From Trissonchulus latispiculum (taxonomy: Eukaryota; Nematoda; Enoplea; Enoplida; Ironidae): DNA of 64,000 nt. The stretch is from contig JASAND010006234.1 of NCBI GenBank assembly GCA_030248195.1, positions 30,936-94,935 on the forward strand. Direction: 5' to 3'. Of the stretch, positions 1 to 11,594 are shown piece after piece. Position 1 is the first letter of the stretch, and each line of letters starts with the position of its first letter. Position numbers and translations under genes: made by a program. Below the pieces are notes generated by a model. That model did not search any database. It had not been told where the DNA came from and saw only the letters and a program-made list of their open reading frames with translations.

Positions 1-214
1 TAGGTTACTGGGGTATGGAGGGTCCAAGCCCCCCAACCCGGACAAGGTACAAACCCTACCACAGTCAGGGACAAGGGCTAAGGAAAAAATGGGGTATGCA
101 GAAATGGCCGGAAAAATTAGGATTGCGCATCGAAATTCCAAAAATTTCCGGCTTCGCCGGATGCTTTTACCAAAGTGTCTTAATTTTTTCAAAAAATCGG
201 TTTATCTTCAGCAG

Positions 215-870
215 AATTTCATATGTCAGAATTTCATTAGTCAGAAACTAACTTTTCAAACTTTCATTATTCAGAATTTAGGTTTTTCAAATAATATAAG
301 TTGAACTTTCATTTGTCAGAATTTCATAAGTCAGATTTTCATTAGTCAGAATTTTGTTTGTGAGAATTTTGCAAAAAAAGCACTGTTCTTCCTGGCGCAA
401 AGTGTAACAAGATGGCTGATCTTGATGATAATTTTATAAAATGATTTCCAGTCGATACAAATATATGTCTTGGCTCTACCAACAGCTACGAGCAAAACTA
501 TTTTTCAAAAGGGTTCCCCAACAACTGGGTTGGTTCCGCGTACACCTATGTACCTACATTTTATAGACAGGAAATGAGGATAGGCTGTATCGTTAGAATT
601 CTAAAAGAATCAGTCGCCAAGAGTACGCAATAACTGTTGGATTATGTATTCTTGGTATGGCGCAAATCATCAATATTCTTGTGGGGAAGAGCTATGAGCT
701 ACAAAAGAGTTGATTTTAGCTCTGTTCTTCTCTACTCTCCCATACTTTATCGGGAAAGGCCCTAAGACTGTGCAGCAAAGTCCAAAAATTTGAAGAAACT
801 AGAAAAATAAAATTCTGACTAACGAAATTCTGACTAATGAAATTCTGACTAATACGATTCTCACTGAGGA
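215..870. repeat. Foldback element with arms of 15-bp tandem units
   Basis: The left arm (about 215-362) is a degenerate array of the unit TTAGTCAGAATTTCA. The right arm (about 809-870) carries the same unit in inverted orientation, four times (AAATTCTGACTAA type). The spacer of about 450 bp has no recognisable coding. Inverted arms made of tandem short repeats are the hallmark of foldback-type elements. I could not define a target-site duplication, so the outer limits are approximate. Confidence 0.6.
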
Positions 871-1330
871 AAGTAAACGAAAAAATCGATTAAAATTGGA
901 AATTTTTTCTAAAAATTGATAACTTTTAAAAATTCTTTAAAAATTGTGAATTTATTTGACTATTAACGTAATAATTTATGCTTATGGTACAAGCGTCCCT
1001 CGAAAATTTTAGTTGAAGGTGCAAGCCCCTCAGAATTTTCTTGGGACAAGTACAGGCCTCCTCCAGCAGGATGCGACCATATGTTATTGTATGCTTGTAA
1101 GAGCAAAACTTCGTTGCTGGATCAGTTCTATTTGATCGTGAAAGCAAAAAATTGGGCAAAGGTTATAATTTTTAGATTTTCCGTAAATGACAACTGGAAT
1201 TTCAAATTTTCTGGATTTTCGAAATCTCGGTTTCTCAAAAACATACTTTATTGGGGTTTACTCCAAAGTTTTACCTCCAATAAACAATATAATTTTTGGT
1301 CGTACAATAAATGAATATTGTATACAGCAC

Positions 1331-1750
1331 TAGTGTTTTAGAACGGCCGGGATCAACCGGCCGGCGGCCGGCCGCCGGCCGCCGAAAAAATGTCACCGGC
1401 CGGCCGCCGGCCAATGGCAATTGTATTTGAAGTATTTGAAGGCAATCGGAGCTAGAAAGTTGCAAAATATTTATATTATGCATTACAAAGGCAATGGAGT
1501 CGGTTTTTGCTTTATATATTTGGAAAAAGTTTTCATTCAGTCTTGTATTTGTCTTGTAAACATTTGCTGCTCTGCTCAAATGGCTGTGTTAACTATTAAT
1601 ATTTGTGTTAAGCCGGCGGCTGAACGGCCGGACGGCCAACGGCCGGCCGCCGGCAGAACGGCCTGACACTCAGCCGGGCCGGCCACCGGCTCAAAAGCCG
1701 CCGGCCGGCCGACGGCTGGCCGCCGGCTTCCCGGCCGTTCTAAAACACTA
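1331..1750. mobile_element. hAT-like MITE, GGCCGG-armed family, copy 1
   Basis: The element starts TAGTGTTTTAGAACGGCCGG and ends with the inverse. It is flanked by an exact 8-bp duplication TACAGCAC (1323-1330 and 1751-1758). Both arms are dense in GGCCGG/GCCGGC motifs and the AT-rich core of about 200 bp is non-coding. An 8-bp TSD and a TAGNG terminus are characteristic of hAT transposons. A second copy lies at 42166-42559 in opposite orientation. ORFs across the GC arms are low-complexity artefacts. Confidence 0.9.
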
Positions 1751-1914
1751 TACAGCACATTTGCAACCACGATTAACATGGAGTGTTGCACACGGTTTTT
1801 TGGGCAAAATTGGGGGCATTTGCCCACTCGGCCAAAAGTTTGCCCACTCAAATTTAGATTTGCCCAGCAGTTTGCCCACTGAAAAATTGGACCACTGAGG
1901 TAAAAGAAGTGACA

Positions 1915-4037
1915 GGCCTCATACTCTTCCTACTTTTCCTACTTTTTTCCTACTTTTTTTTCATTCCTACTTTTTTCCTACTTTTTGCTAAAAATTCCTA
2001 CTTTTTCCTACTTTTTTTACGAACAAATCAAAAAATTTTCTAAGTGTCCTTAACGTTACTTTAAATCACTGGATTTCAAAAAATTTTCGCTCCTTCGGCG
2101 CTATTATACATATATTCTAACGCCTACTTTTGTGAGGGTGGGCTAGGCAATCACATTTTAGTTTCCATGATTCCACATGTTTATGGGAACGGCCATTGCC
2201 TAAAGTATGCCCAGAGATATAGAAAGCGACATTGTTTTCTGTATATCTCACAAACGCTTCAAGATAGCTACCGTAAAACATTTTCTGAACCGAAATGATA
2301 AAATTTTTCTTTTCGGGAAAAATATTTTTTGAAATTTCCCGTGCTATTTCAAAGAGTGCCGCTTTTATATGTCCAGAAAAATGGTACATGGTACTACCAC
2401 AATTTTTTCAAGAAAATTTTCTCCTTGACCGAAAGTTCTACACACCACATTTCAACTTTTGTTGAAACTTCTATTTTCTGAATCCTTTGATCCTTGCCGC
2501 TTTTTCGACATTGGCTGGTTATTATTCGCGACTTGCTCAATGGAAAAAGTTTCGATTAGATTTTCAGGACCACCTAGGCATCCGCTTTCAGCTCATTTGG
2601 AATTTCAAAATTTGATTGTTGGTTGATTTTTCGAAAAATGCCATTTTTGACTAAAAATTTCAGCAAAGCGAATCTAGCAAATGTGAGTAAAAATAACAGT
2701 CATCAAGTTCAATCTGAACTGAATCCAACGATGTAAAGTTTTCGTGGCTACGGTTTATATTCTGCCAGCAATGAATTTCAAACAATTTCCCATTGGTTTT
2801 TGCTAAGGTTAATCAAGGCGGTAACACCAAACTTTTCCTGAGAAAATAGTGGGAGTAGCATATACCAATCTTTCTGGACATATAAAAGGCACCTTTTGAA
2901 ATTGCACGGGAAATTTCTAAAATTTTTTCACGATAAGAATGATCTCATCATTCCGGTTCAGGAAATGTATACTTTGCGGTAGCTATCTTGAAGCGTTTGT
3001 GAGATATAGGTAAAGAAAACAGATATCGGTCCAAAACTGACCATTTTTCGGAAAATTATCTTATTGCAAAATGTCGATAGTTTCAACTGTGCTGGTCCGT
3101 CTGCCAAGTATTGCCCACATTTGTACTCCTATGGGACATGTTATACCCAACGGAATGCGGAATTTCTACCTAAGCACAGCAACAACAATGGAAAATTTTG
3201 AAAATCGCCACCAGATTGTTTTGAACACAGATTTTGCTCAACTCATGCAAGCAGTTAGAAAACGGCTTTCACACATTTTGGGGCAATTACCTGAGAGTTT
3301 TGGGACAACTCAGCTGACAACAAGTGAAAATGGCAGAATTTAGCTCACAAAAGTGCATTCAGGCAAAATTGCTTCCTCAAGAAAAGGGGCGCACCCAAGA
3401 TTTTGGAAAGGGAGGCGTCTACATAGCCTGAAAAAATTTCGCCCCCAAGCAGATGAAAGATTTTTAAAATTGTGAAAAAACCCGTAGTGGAAGTCTGTAA
3501 GCATAATGATTTGAATAAAAAGTCAAGTCTTTCGACACTATTAAAATTTAAAGAATGGAAACCTTAGAAAGATTTTTGAATAAAAAATTGAGGATTTTAC
3601 TACTTGAAAACAATCCACAATAGAACATTTTTAATAAGATTTTAATTAAAGGCCGAGAAAATATATATTTTGATATTATGAATATATAATCTGTAACGGA
3701 AACCTTTAAAAGGATTTGAAATACGAACGTTTACTTTGGTACTTCATCAAAATAACCACCCCAGCCCCCCCCCCTGTAGAAGAATATTTCTCTTTGGGGG
3801 CAATGTCACGAAACCCTGGATACGACAGTGCCTCAAATTAAGATAAAACTTATTTCCATACCTTCATTCTTTTACGTATTAGAGTGCGTATATATATACG
3901 TACTTCGCAAGATTTGTCTGCAAAAATTCCTACTTTTTTCGGAAAATTCCTACTTTTATTCCTACTTTTTCCTACTTTTTTGCAAAATATTCCTACATTT
4001 TTTCCTACTTTTTTGATTTTGGGTAGTATGAGGCCTG
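1915..4037. mobile_element. Nested TIR element, CCTACTTTTT-armed
   Basis: The terminal inverted repeat is CAGGCCTCATACT / AGTATGAGGCCTG. Both arms contain arrays of TTCCTACTTTTT (1926-2010 and 3928-4015), in the same orientation on the plus strand. Flanks share GAAGTGA, which overlaps the terminal base, so the duplication is 6-8 bp and cannot be set exactly. The interior contains the palindromic W repeat (2197-3062). No coding sequence was recognised. Confidence 0.65.
2197..3062. repeat. W repeat, copy 1 (palindromic)
   Basis: The segment around 2225-2420 recurs inverted at about 2828-3012. Shared blocks include CTTCAAGATAGCTACCG, GAAATTTCCCGTGC and TTTTATATGTCCAGAAA. A diverged second copy occupies about 61970-64000. 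It looks like a dispersed foldback repeat. ORFs in it, such as 3071-3343, are not conserved as coding between copies. Confidence 0.6.
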
Positions 4038-4439
4038 AAGTGAACATTTCTATCACGGTTTTATTGCTAATTTAAAAAATCTTCAATTTTTTCTGGGGGC
4101 TGCCGCTGCCGCCCCCCAGACCCCCCCGTTGCGGTTCCTGTGTCACTACTAAATTGTAATTTTATTAACATTACTTCACTTTGTCTATTTCTAAGTATGT
4201 CTCCTCGAAATGTTGCAAAATTTGTATTTATAAAAAAGATATGTAGATTGTATATATTTATAGAAAAGTGCAACTGCAGAAAAATCGAAACTATGACTCA
4301 AAACATGTGCAACAATGTCAAAATTCGAAAAATTCGTTCAGCTTCTGGGGGCCGCGCCCCCCAGACCCCCTGCTGTTATTTTAATATGTATTAAACCCTG
4401 TATTGTATAAAAACTAAGATTGCTTAAGACACAACTAAA

Positions 4440-4690
4440 GATAACGACAGAAAATTCGATGGTATATATGGAATAAAACACGTTATTAATTAAAGCAAAG
4501 CAAAGCAAAGCAAGGTTAAAAATCGCTTAGTAAAATTTTGTAATTTTGCCCACCGATCTCTAAATTTGCCCACTCAATCCTAAATTTGCCCACTAAAATG
4601 CCCACTGGCCGTTTTGAAAAAAAACCCTGGTGTTGCAGCTGTTTGGAGCTTTGTTGACTGCCTACAAAACATGGAGTTCCTGAAGTCCTT
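4440..4690. other. hAT end and anonymous spacer
   Basis: This interval holds a short (AAAGC)n run near 4492-4514, the right arm of the 1791-4629 element and about 60 bp of anonymous sequence. I see no gene. Confidence 0.5.
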
Positions 4691-4691
4691 A

Positions 4692-4857
4692 TGCCAGTAT
4701 TAAAATTTCGATGCTATAACAATTATAATGTCAAATAGTACAAGTAGGATTAAATGGGATTGCAAATAGGGAGTTTGGATAACTGGGATGGGATGGGACG
4801 GTGACATACAAAATCTAGTGGGATGGGATCAGAGAATTCGTCCCATTTGCCAACTCT
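4692..4857. mobile_element. 3' fragment of the GGGATGGG-armed hAT family
   Basis: The sequence from GCCAGTATTAAAATTTCGATGC to TTTGCCAACTCTG matches the last 200 bp of the element at 8245-10631. Shared landmarks are GGGATGGGATGGGACGGTGA and CAGAGAATTCGTCCCATTTG. The 5' part is missing. It sits at the left edge of an X-family fragment, so it probably inserted into it. Confidence 0.65.
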
Positions 4858-5231
4858 GTGACCAGCGTCACACTCTTTGTTATTACGCGCTGGTAACATG
4901 ATCTGCTCGACGAACTGGTGACCCCCCTCCCTCCCGGGTCAAATTGGACCCCAGTAATTCCCCCACAATTGAGTACCCTGTACACATTTGTGCACGCTCA
5001 CTAGCTTGTATGTTTATGTGTTGAACCCTAAACCAGCAGCTGGCCACTTTGGAGCTTCAACATATATAAACCTACAAGTGAGTGAGCGTACACGTGTGTC
5101 TATTGGGTAATCATTTGTGGTGGGGTCACTTGGTCCAATTTTGGGGGGGGGCCGTAATCGGGCAGATCATGTCACCAACGTAGGAACTAAGAGTATGACG
5201 CTTGTCACACTCTTGGTTATTATGCCCTCTT
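4858..5231. mobile_element. X-family palindromic element, partial copy
   Basis: The arms GCGTCACACTCTTTGTTATTA (left) and its inverted counterpart near 5195-5231, ending in CTCTTG, match the X family defined at 7925-10704 and 16681-17058. The core shows the family's imperfect central hairpin (AGCTTGTATGTTTATGTGTTGAA against its inverse near 5060). The outer left terminus is absent because a hAT fragment abuts it. Confidence 0.55.
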
Positions 5232-5805
5232 GCTATCATGTAGTTTGACTTGTTGTGTTTCATTTCTAGTTGATTCTTGAAGTTCTTGTCCTTGTTAATC
5301 TTTGTGCCTTCTCTTATATTATGTAGATCAATAATCCATTTCGTCCTCCTTTCAGCTTTTTTCAAAATCGAATTTCATCAGATTTTCGTCATTTTTATTT
5401 GTCGAACATCGAAAATGAAAGTTCTCCAGAAATTCGCTTTTGTTTTGATATTTGATAAATTTTGGTTGAATTTTTATCTTGGTGGCATATTGTATTATTG
5501 TATAATGTTTCACATTATCCGCGCACCACACGAATATCATATTTTCCGATTTCAAGCATAGGGTGATGAATTACTTTGATACTATTGGGGAATGTGGGGG
5601 CATCCCCCCGAAGCTAAAGAAGCTGTGTTTTTCAATAAATTTGTTCTTCAAATCTTCAGTTCTTATATACATGTGCTGTTGAAAAGGTGCAAAATACGCG
5701 CCAACGGTCAACGTTTGGTTTTTCCATCTTTACTAATTTTCTTCTATCTTCTCCTTCCTGCCTTCGTATTGCGACGAAGGTTGCACCCCCTTAGATCCAG
5801 CCCTG
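5232..5805. mobile_element. hAT-like 3' fragment (ends ...ATCCAGCCCTG)
   Basis: The right end, read inverted, begins CAGGGCTGGATCTAAGGGGG, a typical CAGGG hAT terminus. Just inside is a perfect hairpin CCTTCGT...ACGAAGG (5761-5780), and near 5596 a GGGGGCATCCCCCC hairpin. The matching left end was not found, so this is a truncated copy and its left limit is a guess. Confidence 0.4.
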
Positions 5806-6512
5806 TTTTATTATAGCATTTAGACAACAAACATTGCCTAAACATAATCAAACTCAATGTCCATGTAGCTTTCGTTCCAGTCTAGCTGAGAACATCCAGA
5901 GAAAGATATTCTTCTTCATTGAGGACAATTTGGAATAAAATGAGACGAAAACTTGCATTATATAAACTAAATGTATATAAACTGTGAATCCCAAAGCTGA
6001 GAAATTTTTGAAAAATCACTGTTGAAACATTGTGAAAACTTCGCTTTCTAAATGCATTACGAAAATTACGGCTCTTTGCATTACGTAACGGTACTCAATA
6101 CGCGAATGTTTCCCTGTTTGCCAAGAATAGGTATATAAGTGCGATTATGCACCTTGATGACAGTTAAGTTGGAACGATTGTACTAGGATTTGTCTAAATT
6201 TCGCATTCAGGATTTCCGATCTTTAGATCGTGCAATGTTTTTGCTTTTCTTACGTCGTTCATGTTTTATTAGTTACAATAAAATAGCTCTGTAAAATAGT
6301 TGCTGCTAGGCATTAGAAATGAGATTTGGTGGTGTCGCGAGCTTGGTGGGATGTGGTGAGTAATTTGGTTCTAAGTAACTAAGTTTTCGTACAAGCAACC
6401 GGTCGTGTTACTTTTGACTTGCACTGTCACGAATCTGGGGTTTTTACTGGTGGTTCTACATATGTTGTGTACATTTTCGGAGATTTTACGGTCACAGGTG
6501 GGCAATTGGGTA
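5806..6512. other. AT-rich stretch without a gene
   Basis: No ORF with recognisable similarity, no RNA gene and no clear repeat boundary were seen. The segment from 6419 is the outer part of the repeat whose inverted copy ends near 12603. Confidence 0.5.
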
Positions 6513-7000
6513 AATTTCTTTCCTCGACCAAAATTGCTTTCACAAGCGGTAAAAATTTCCCTATACACGGGGAAAATTGCCTAAAAAAGTTTGCAGACTC
6601 AAATTTCCGTAAATGTTCCTGCTCCGCCGGATTTTTAGTAATGGATGACTATTTTTGCTAAAATAGGCCAAAAATGTTCTTATTTAAAATTGCTGCTTTT
6701 AGTTAAAATTTGCAAAAATGGTGAAAATAGGATAAATTTAGCTTACAAAACTGCGTTTAGGCAAAATTCCACGAGGGGTACACAAATTATCTACCACACG
6801 GGTCAGTATTTGACATACCGTTCAGGTATGTTCAGGTTATAATTAGTCTTACCGCCGCGTCCGGTAACCGTATATATGTATTTGAGTTTTCTTGTGACTG
6901 TCTGCAGCTCGAGTTGATTTGAATGTGTCACATTAAACCTCTTACGATTACTCTTACGACAAGCGGCTACATCGTGACAGGATTTGTAGAAAATTATATA

Positions 7001-7038
<38 letters not shown>

Positions 7039-7463
7039 TCGGAAGAATTCAAAATTTCGTAATTTTCAAGCACGGTGTAAAAAATCGTGAAAATTAAAGT
7101 TGTTCGAAACGGTACAAATTTTAGCTCACTCGAAAGCTTTTGACAAGCTGAACAACTTTTCTAATAGACACAAGTCCCAAAAATGCATGCTTTTCTCGCT
7201 AGCGTTCGCTAAATGACAAGCTATGCCAACCTGGTTTCGACGTTTAATTCAAACACAAAACGTTGACTACTACTAGTAACTTAACCGAATAAAGTATATA
7301 GTTTCTGGTTAAGGTTGCTTCCTTTGCTTATAGAGTAATAATCTGATGTAAGGACATACGGTTAATCTGTTCCTATCAAGCTGTGGAAGTAAAACATTGC
7401 AAAATTTGGCATTTCCCAATAAGCGGCCGATACCAATTTGCCTTCCAAAGCCCAAACCAATTT
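6513..7463 (+). repeat. 1-kb inverted repeat, left arm
   Basis: From AAATTTCTTTCCTCGACC to CCTTCCAAAGCCCAAACC the sequence recurs inverted at 11594-12603 with few differences. The arms differ mainly in the length of a TA microsatellite and in a 100-bp segment present only in the right arm (about 12070-12167). The arms enclose about 4.1 kb, so this could be a long-TIR element or an inverted duplication. A diverged relative of the outer part occurs at 19491-19740. Confidence 0.85.
6994..7035. repeat. (TA)n microsatellite
   Basis: A near-pure TA run lies inside the left inverted-repeat arm. The equivalent position in the right arm is a much shorter TA run near 12017. Confidence 0.9.
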
Positions 7464-7917
7464 GGCTAATTTTTTCAGCAAATTTTAGTCCCACAGGGAG
7501 GATTAAAATGGTAGAAACATTAGCCGTTTCCCTAACTCGGGTTGAGAGTAATATGCGAAAATGTGTGTTACCGACCTACACTGAACACCCCGTATCTAAG
7601 TATTTACCCAAACCGGATGTCTCGCTGCTCGATTTGGGCTATAATTGTTAGCAATTACTTTCCCAATACCTTCTGTTGTTGCCTGGTCGTTTGAGGCCAA
7701 ACCGTTGTTCCAAGCTCTAGTTTTGCGGCATTGAAGACGAGCCATGCCGACTGTCAAAAAATCACGAAAATGCGAAACTTTGAACTTGGATTTCTCGCTC
7801 TAGAGATGGAATTTGGAAAAACGGCTTGCGCCACGATGATCGACTCTAATGGGGGTACCATATATGTGAAAATGAAGGAAATCGAAGAGGGTCCATTTTT
7901 AAAACCAATCGCTCCTC
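7464..7917. other. Anonymous spacer inside the inverted repeat pair
   Basis: Short ORFs here show no family features. No repeat ends were recognised before the X element begins at 7925. Confidence 0.4.
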
Positions 7918-8244
7918 ATGCTACCAAGAGTACATAATAACTAAGAGTGTGACAAGCGTCCCACTCTTAGTTATTAGGCTGCAGACATCATCTGCACAAT
8001 AACGGCCTACCCCCCCCACAACTGAGTACCTGGTGACCCCCCACAATTGTGTACCAGCACTCGCTTGTATGTTTACATGTTGAAGCCAAAAACATTCTAT
8101 CAGCAGCTGGCCACTTTTGACCTTCAACATGTAAACATACAAGCGAGTGCTGGTACATAATTGTGTATGTGTACCTGGTACTCAGTTGTGGGAGGGGTCA
8201 CCAGGTACTCAGTTGTGGAGGGGGTAGGCAGTTATTGTGCAGAT

Positions 8245-10631
8245 CAGTGTTGGCATCTGGGATGGGATCCCATGGGATGGGATGGGATGGGATTGAAAAC
8301 TCATCCCATGTGGGATCAGTGGGATTTTGTGGGATCATTTTGCCTTACAAAGCCTTCAAACACCGCTTCCGAATTTTGAAAAAGTGCAATATTTTGGTAA
8401 ATTTGGCATAAAAATGTCTGTTCAATTTCATAATTGGCGTTTTGATGACTACCATCAAAGCAAAGCATGGAACTCTTTAAGGCGCTGGTGTCGCGTTGAT
8501 GTTGAAATGTAAAAATATGAAATTTTGCAATATATATAGCCTGATCGTATAATGCCTCTCTGTAAAAATCAGCAATTTTCGCAATTTTACAAAAAAATTT
8601 AATTTCTGCGCCAAAAAATCTCTACACTGGCAAAGGATTCCAAGCAACAGTTGGTGTCGTTTGAAACCTTTATACATATACTGTGCCACTGTGGAATTAG
8701 AATTTTTAGTTAGGACCTCTAGTTTTTTATAATCTGCAGCTAAACAAAACTTTAATGACCCTCATTTTTGGTCACCAAAAGCGACCAAATTTAGCGACTT
8801 TCGGCAGTTCGCTAACTTCACAAATTACTTAAAACATTTTGAAGACCTAATTAAAATTTCAAAATCCTAATTCCACAGTGACACAGTATCTGTTTATTGT
8901 TGTTTTAAAACTATGCAAATGTTACCCGGTATCTACACCAATTTCGAGCTTTTGGCGCTGAATTATAATCGACACTTTTTCGATTTCCTATTTCGACATA
9001 GCAGACCAGATCAAATCAGTATAAGCCAAAAACGATTTTAGGAGTCAACAAGTTGGCCCCAAAGGGGCAATATTCCTTTGTAGACCTGTTATTATTCTAA
9101 TGTGAGAATCATCTTTGATCTTGGCTTCGTTAAACGCTAGAACTTGCAGAGGTTGCAGCTTCTGCATGACATTCTACAGTTTCCCTTCACATTCCTTCGA
9201 TTATTTGTTTTGATAACAAATTACTGGTATCCTCTGAAATGTCTTATATACTTTTTTGTGATCACTTAGCAGTCAGACTTTCTTTCCGTCAGCATATATA
9301 CCTAAGCACAATTCTATAGGTATGTAGATATAGATCACTTTTCATTCCCAATAGATAAATAGGTAAACAGAACATTTCATAGGAAAATTTCATCACTGTG
9401 ATTCTTCTGCGAATTTGTTTCTCGCAGATCTACAGTAACATCAGTGAGAACTGCTTGCCACGACATGTTTGGGCTGAACGTATGAAGTCCAGTGCAAGCA
9501 ATTGTCTTCTTACCTAATGCACCCATGTGCAGCTCCCAAGCTGCACTGGTGCTCAGAAAACTGCAACCGTTTAGATTGCTGACAGCTGAAGACTGCGTGA
9601 AGGCTGTGAATTCAGCTGCTTAAATAGTTTCTAAACCTAATTTGCATAATCGGCATACAAAAAATCCACCTAAGCTAGCCCCGTGTTGAAGATAGGGCTT
9701 CTGAATAGAGAAATGACTCACAATGCACTGAACATAGTAGATTCCTTTTTATACATTCCTGCTCCAGCAGGAATAAAAAACGGCCATTTTCGAGGAAATC
9801 AGTTGTGTCAAAATTACTGCCAAATTTTACGGAGACTTTTGAATTTTTTATACGATCGGTTTAGTCCAATCGATTTACTTTCTGCTCAATTTATACAATC
9901 TAATTAAACTTAATGCCTGTTAGTGGGAGTTCATTGCTTTAAGCTAGAGATTTGATCGACAAACGTTTGGCAAAACTGCAGTTATTTTATTTTAAACATT
10001 AATTTCTCAAAAACTACCCCATGGATTCGCGTAAGCTTTGGTAGGATGAAAATTCGCAGTATTGCGGAGGGACTATTTGAACCTCGCCAGCTCAATACTC
10101 AAGAATACTCAATGCGAAGTTGCAAAATTTTGTGTCATCGCTCATTTGGCGGATTTTCTAGAGTATTAGGACCTGTTGAGCCAAATCCATAAAATTTCCC
10201 TCGACCCACATGTCCTTCATATCATGGCACAAAATGAAATTTTGCCCGATTCCATACTTTTGAGAAATCGGTACTCAAAGTTTTATGGTCTGCATTTAGT
10301 ATGTCAAAAAATTTTGCTGGTTTTATGCAAATTTTACTTTTTTCGTATTTACTGATTATAAGCTTTAAAACGGTGTCAAATTCTTCCAACTCGCAAAATT
10401 GCGAAAATTTATTGCGTTTCAAAATTCCCCTCACAAAAGGATACCACCACCTTATGCCAATATTAAAATTTCAATGCTACAGCGATTGTAAGGTCAAATA
10501 CTGCAAGTGGGATTATATGGGATTGGAAAAAGCAAGTTCGGACAAATGGGATGGGATGGGACGGTGAATTTGAAAATCTGGTGGGATGGGATGGGATGGG
10601 ATCAGAGAATTCGTCCCATTTGCCAAGTCTG
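8245..10631. mobile_element. hAT-like element, GGGATGGG-armed
   Basis: The left end is CAGTGTTGGCA; the right end, inverted, is CAGACTTGGCA. The flanking 8-mers are GTGCAGAT and GTGCTGAT (7 of 8 identical). Both arms contain (GGGAT)n/GGGATGGG clusters (8258-8340, 10545-10600). The interior is non-coding and includes the structured repeat at 9048-9774. A 3' fragment of the same family is at 4692-4857. Confidence 0.82.
9048..9774 (+). repeat. Structured dispersed repeat, copy 1 (possible ncRNA)
   Basis: About 0.7 kb recurs inverted at 43614-44079. It is bounded by hairpins: GCCCC-AAA-GGGGC (9056-9068) at one end and ATTCCTGCT-CC-AGCAGGAAT (9755-9774) at the other. An inner hairpin GTGCAGC...GCTGCAC (9527-9546) reads GTGTAGC...GCTACAC in the other copy, a compensatory change. 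A second stem (9582-9587 / 9602-9607) goes from T-G to C-G pairing. The octamer-like ATTTGCAT lies at about 9640. No coding frame is conserved. It may be an RNA gene, a SINE-like unit or a Helitron-like fragment. Confidence 0.6.
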
Positions 10632-10865
10632 GTGCTGATGATGTCTGCAGCCTAATAACTAAGAGTGGGACGCTTGTCACACTCTTAGTTATTATGTACT
10701 CTTGATGCTACTAACTTCGACCCTTACGAAAAGCCAGTCATATATACACACAGGTAACGCAAGGTTGGCAGCCCGGGTTTGTACGCTATTAGATATTTAA
10801 ATAAAATGGGATAGAAAAACAAAATATTAGGTTATTGAAATATCGATACTTCGGCACCACATTTT

Positions 10866-11041
10866 CATACATCATTAGGTAAAGTAGGTAAGAAGCTTTA
10901 AATATAATTTTTAACAAATTTCACAGCATAGAAATAGTATAGCACTCCAAAAATTTTGCGGGTATCAGTTGACTGCGAGGCGGGGCGAGTAGCAGAGCGG
11001 GGCGGGGCGGGTCGTCAAAATGGTACCCGCTTCCAACTCTT
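10866..11041. mobile_element. 3' fragment of the GCGGGTACC-armed hAT family
   Basis: The sequence from CATTAGGTAAAGTAGGTAAG to GGTACCCGCTTCCAACTCT matches the right end of the element at 18746-20585, including GAAAAATTTTGCGGGTATCAG-like and GGGGCGGG-rich parts. The left portion is absent. Confidence 0.65.
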
Positions 11042-11254
11042 GTGTACACACATATTGTATTCTTTGTGGTTCATTCTAATTTTAATGCAGAAGCCAGCAA
11101 ATGTTCAAAAATTCGCCAGAATATTAAATACTTCCTCAGAAATTAACTAATTCGAATATTCGAATTCGAATTATTCTATGTTCGTGCCCATGCTTACCTG
11201 TTACTCTTGCGATGAGGCTAAGTCTGATTTAACTCGTAAATTTAACAGTCTGAT

Positions 11255-11474
11255 CAGAGTTGGACATGGACACATTTTTTGCGACCGCAGTCGTCGTGAC
11301 CGCGACCGCCCGCGTCCGCGACCGCAGCCCTCAGACTAATTGTGTGACCGCAAAAGTTTCAGTTAGTTACCTTCAATTCTATGCAAATATCCACTTTTCT
11401 AATATTTTTAAGGTACAGGTTTGTACAGCCACAGCGCCGCAGTCGGTATTCCGTTTAGGGCTGGTGCAGCGTAG
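11255..11474. mobile_element. 5' fragment of the GACCGC-armed hAT family
   Basis: It starts CAGAGTTGGACATGGACAC and then has repeated CGACCGC motifs. It is collinear with 14089-14330. Homology stops at a TA microsatellite where the 1-kb inverted repeat arm starts. Confidence 0.7.
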
Positions 11475-11501
11475 ATATATATATATATATATATATATAG
11501 G

Positions 11502-11593
<92 letters not shown>
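11474..11593. repeat. (TA)n microsatellite with one interruption
   Basis: About 120 bp of TA repeats, broken by GGCTT near 11501 and a C near 11560, lie at the junction between a hAT fragment and the inverted repeat arm. Expansion here probably hides the original breakpoint. Confidence 0.9.

Positions 11594-11594
<1 letters not shown>

Larger units (their letters stand above)
1791..4629. mobile_element. hAT-like non-autonomous element, TTTGCCCACT-armed
   Basis: The left end is CACGGTTTTTT and the right end, inverted, is CAGGGTTTTTTTT. The exact 8-bp duplication GTGTTGCA lies at 1783-1790 and 4630-4637. Subterminal motifs TTTGCCCAC(T) occur three or more times in each arm, in opposite orientation (1815-1880 and 4550-4610). 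A second element (1915-4037) is nested inside. The right part holds two copies of a GGGGGC...CCCCCAGACCCCC hairpin motif (4093-4128, 4345-4370). No transposase is visible. Confidence 0.88.
7925..10704. mobile_element. X-family palindromic element, copy with 7-bp TSD
   Basis: The termini are CAAGAGTACATAATAA and its inverse. The flanks are an exact 7-bp duplication ATGCTAC (7918-7924 and 10705-10711). Terminal inverted repeats run about 80 bp at high identity, with an inner repeated motif CTAAGAGTGTGAC. A perfect 35-bp hairpin lies at 8051-8085 / 8122-8156. The GGGATGGG hAT at 8245-10631 is inserted in the right half. Without it the element is about 0.4 kb, with no coding capacity. Confidence 0.82.

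Noticed and set aside
1271..1898. GC-rich frames of 81-102 codons
   Set aside because: They run through GGCCGG arms of a MITE and are low-complexity.
9755..9774. Helitron 3' hairpin at the end of the structured repeat
   Set aside because: A strong hairpin exists, but no CTRR terminus follows at the usual short distance in this copy and no 5' TC start was found, so the assignment is not supported.
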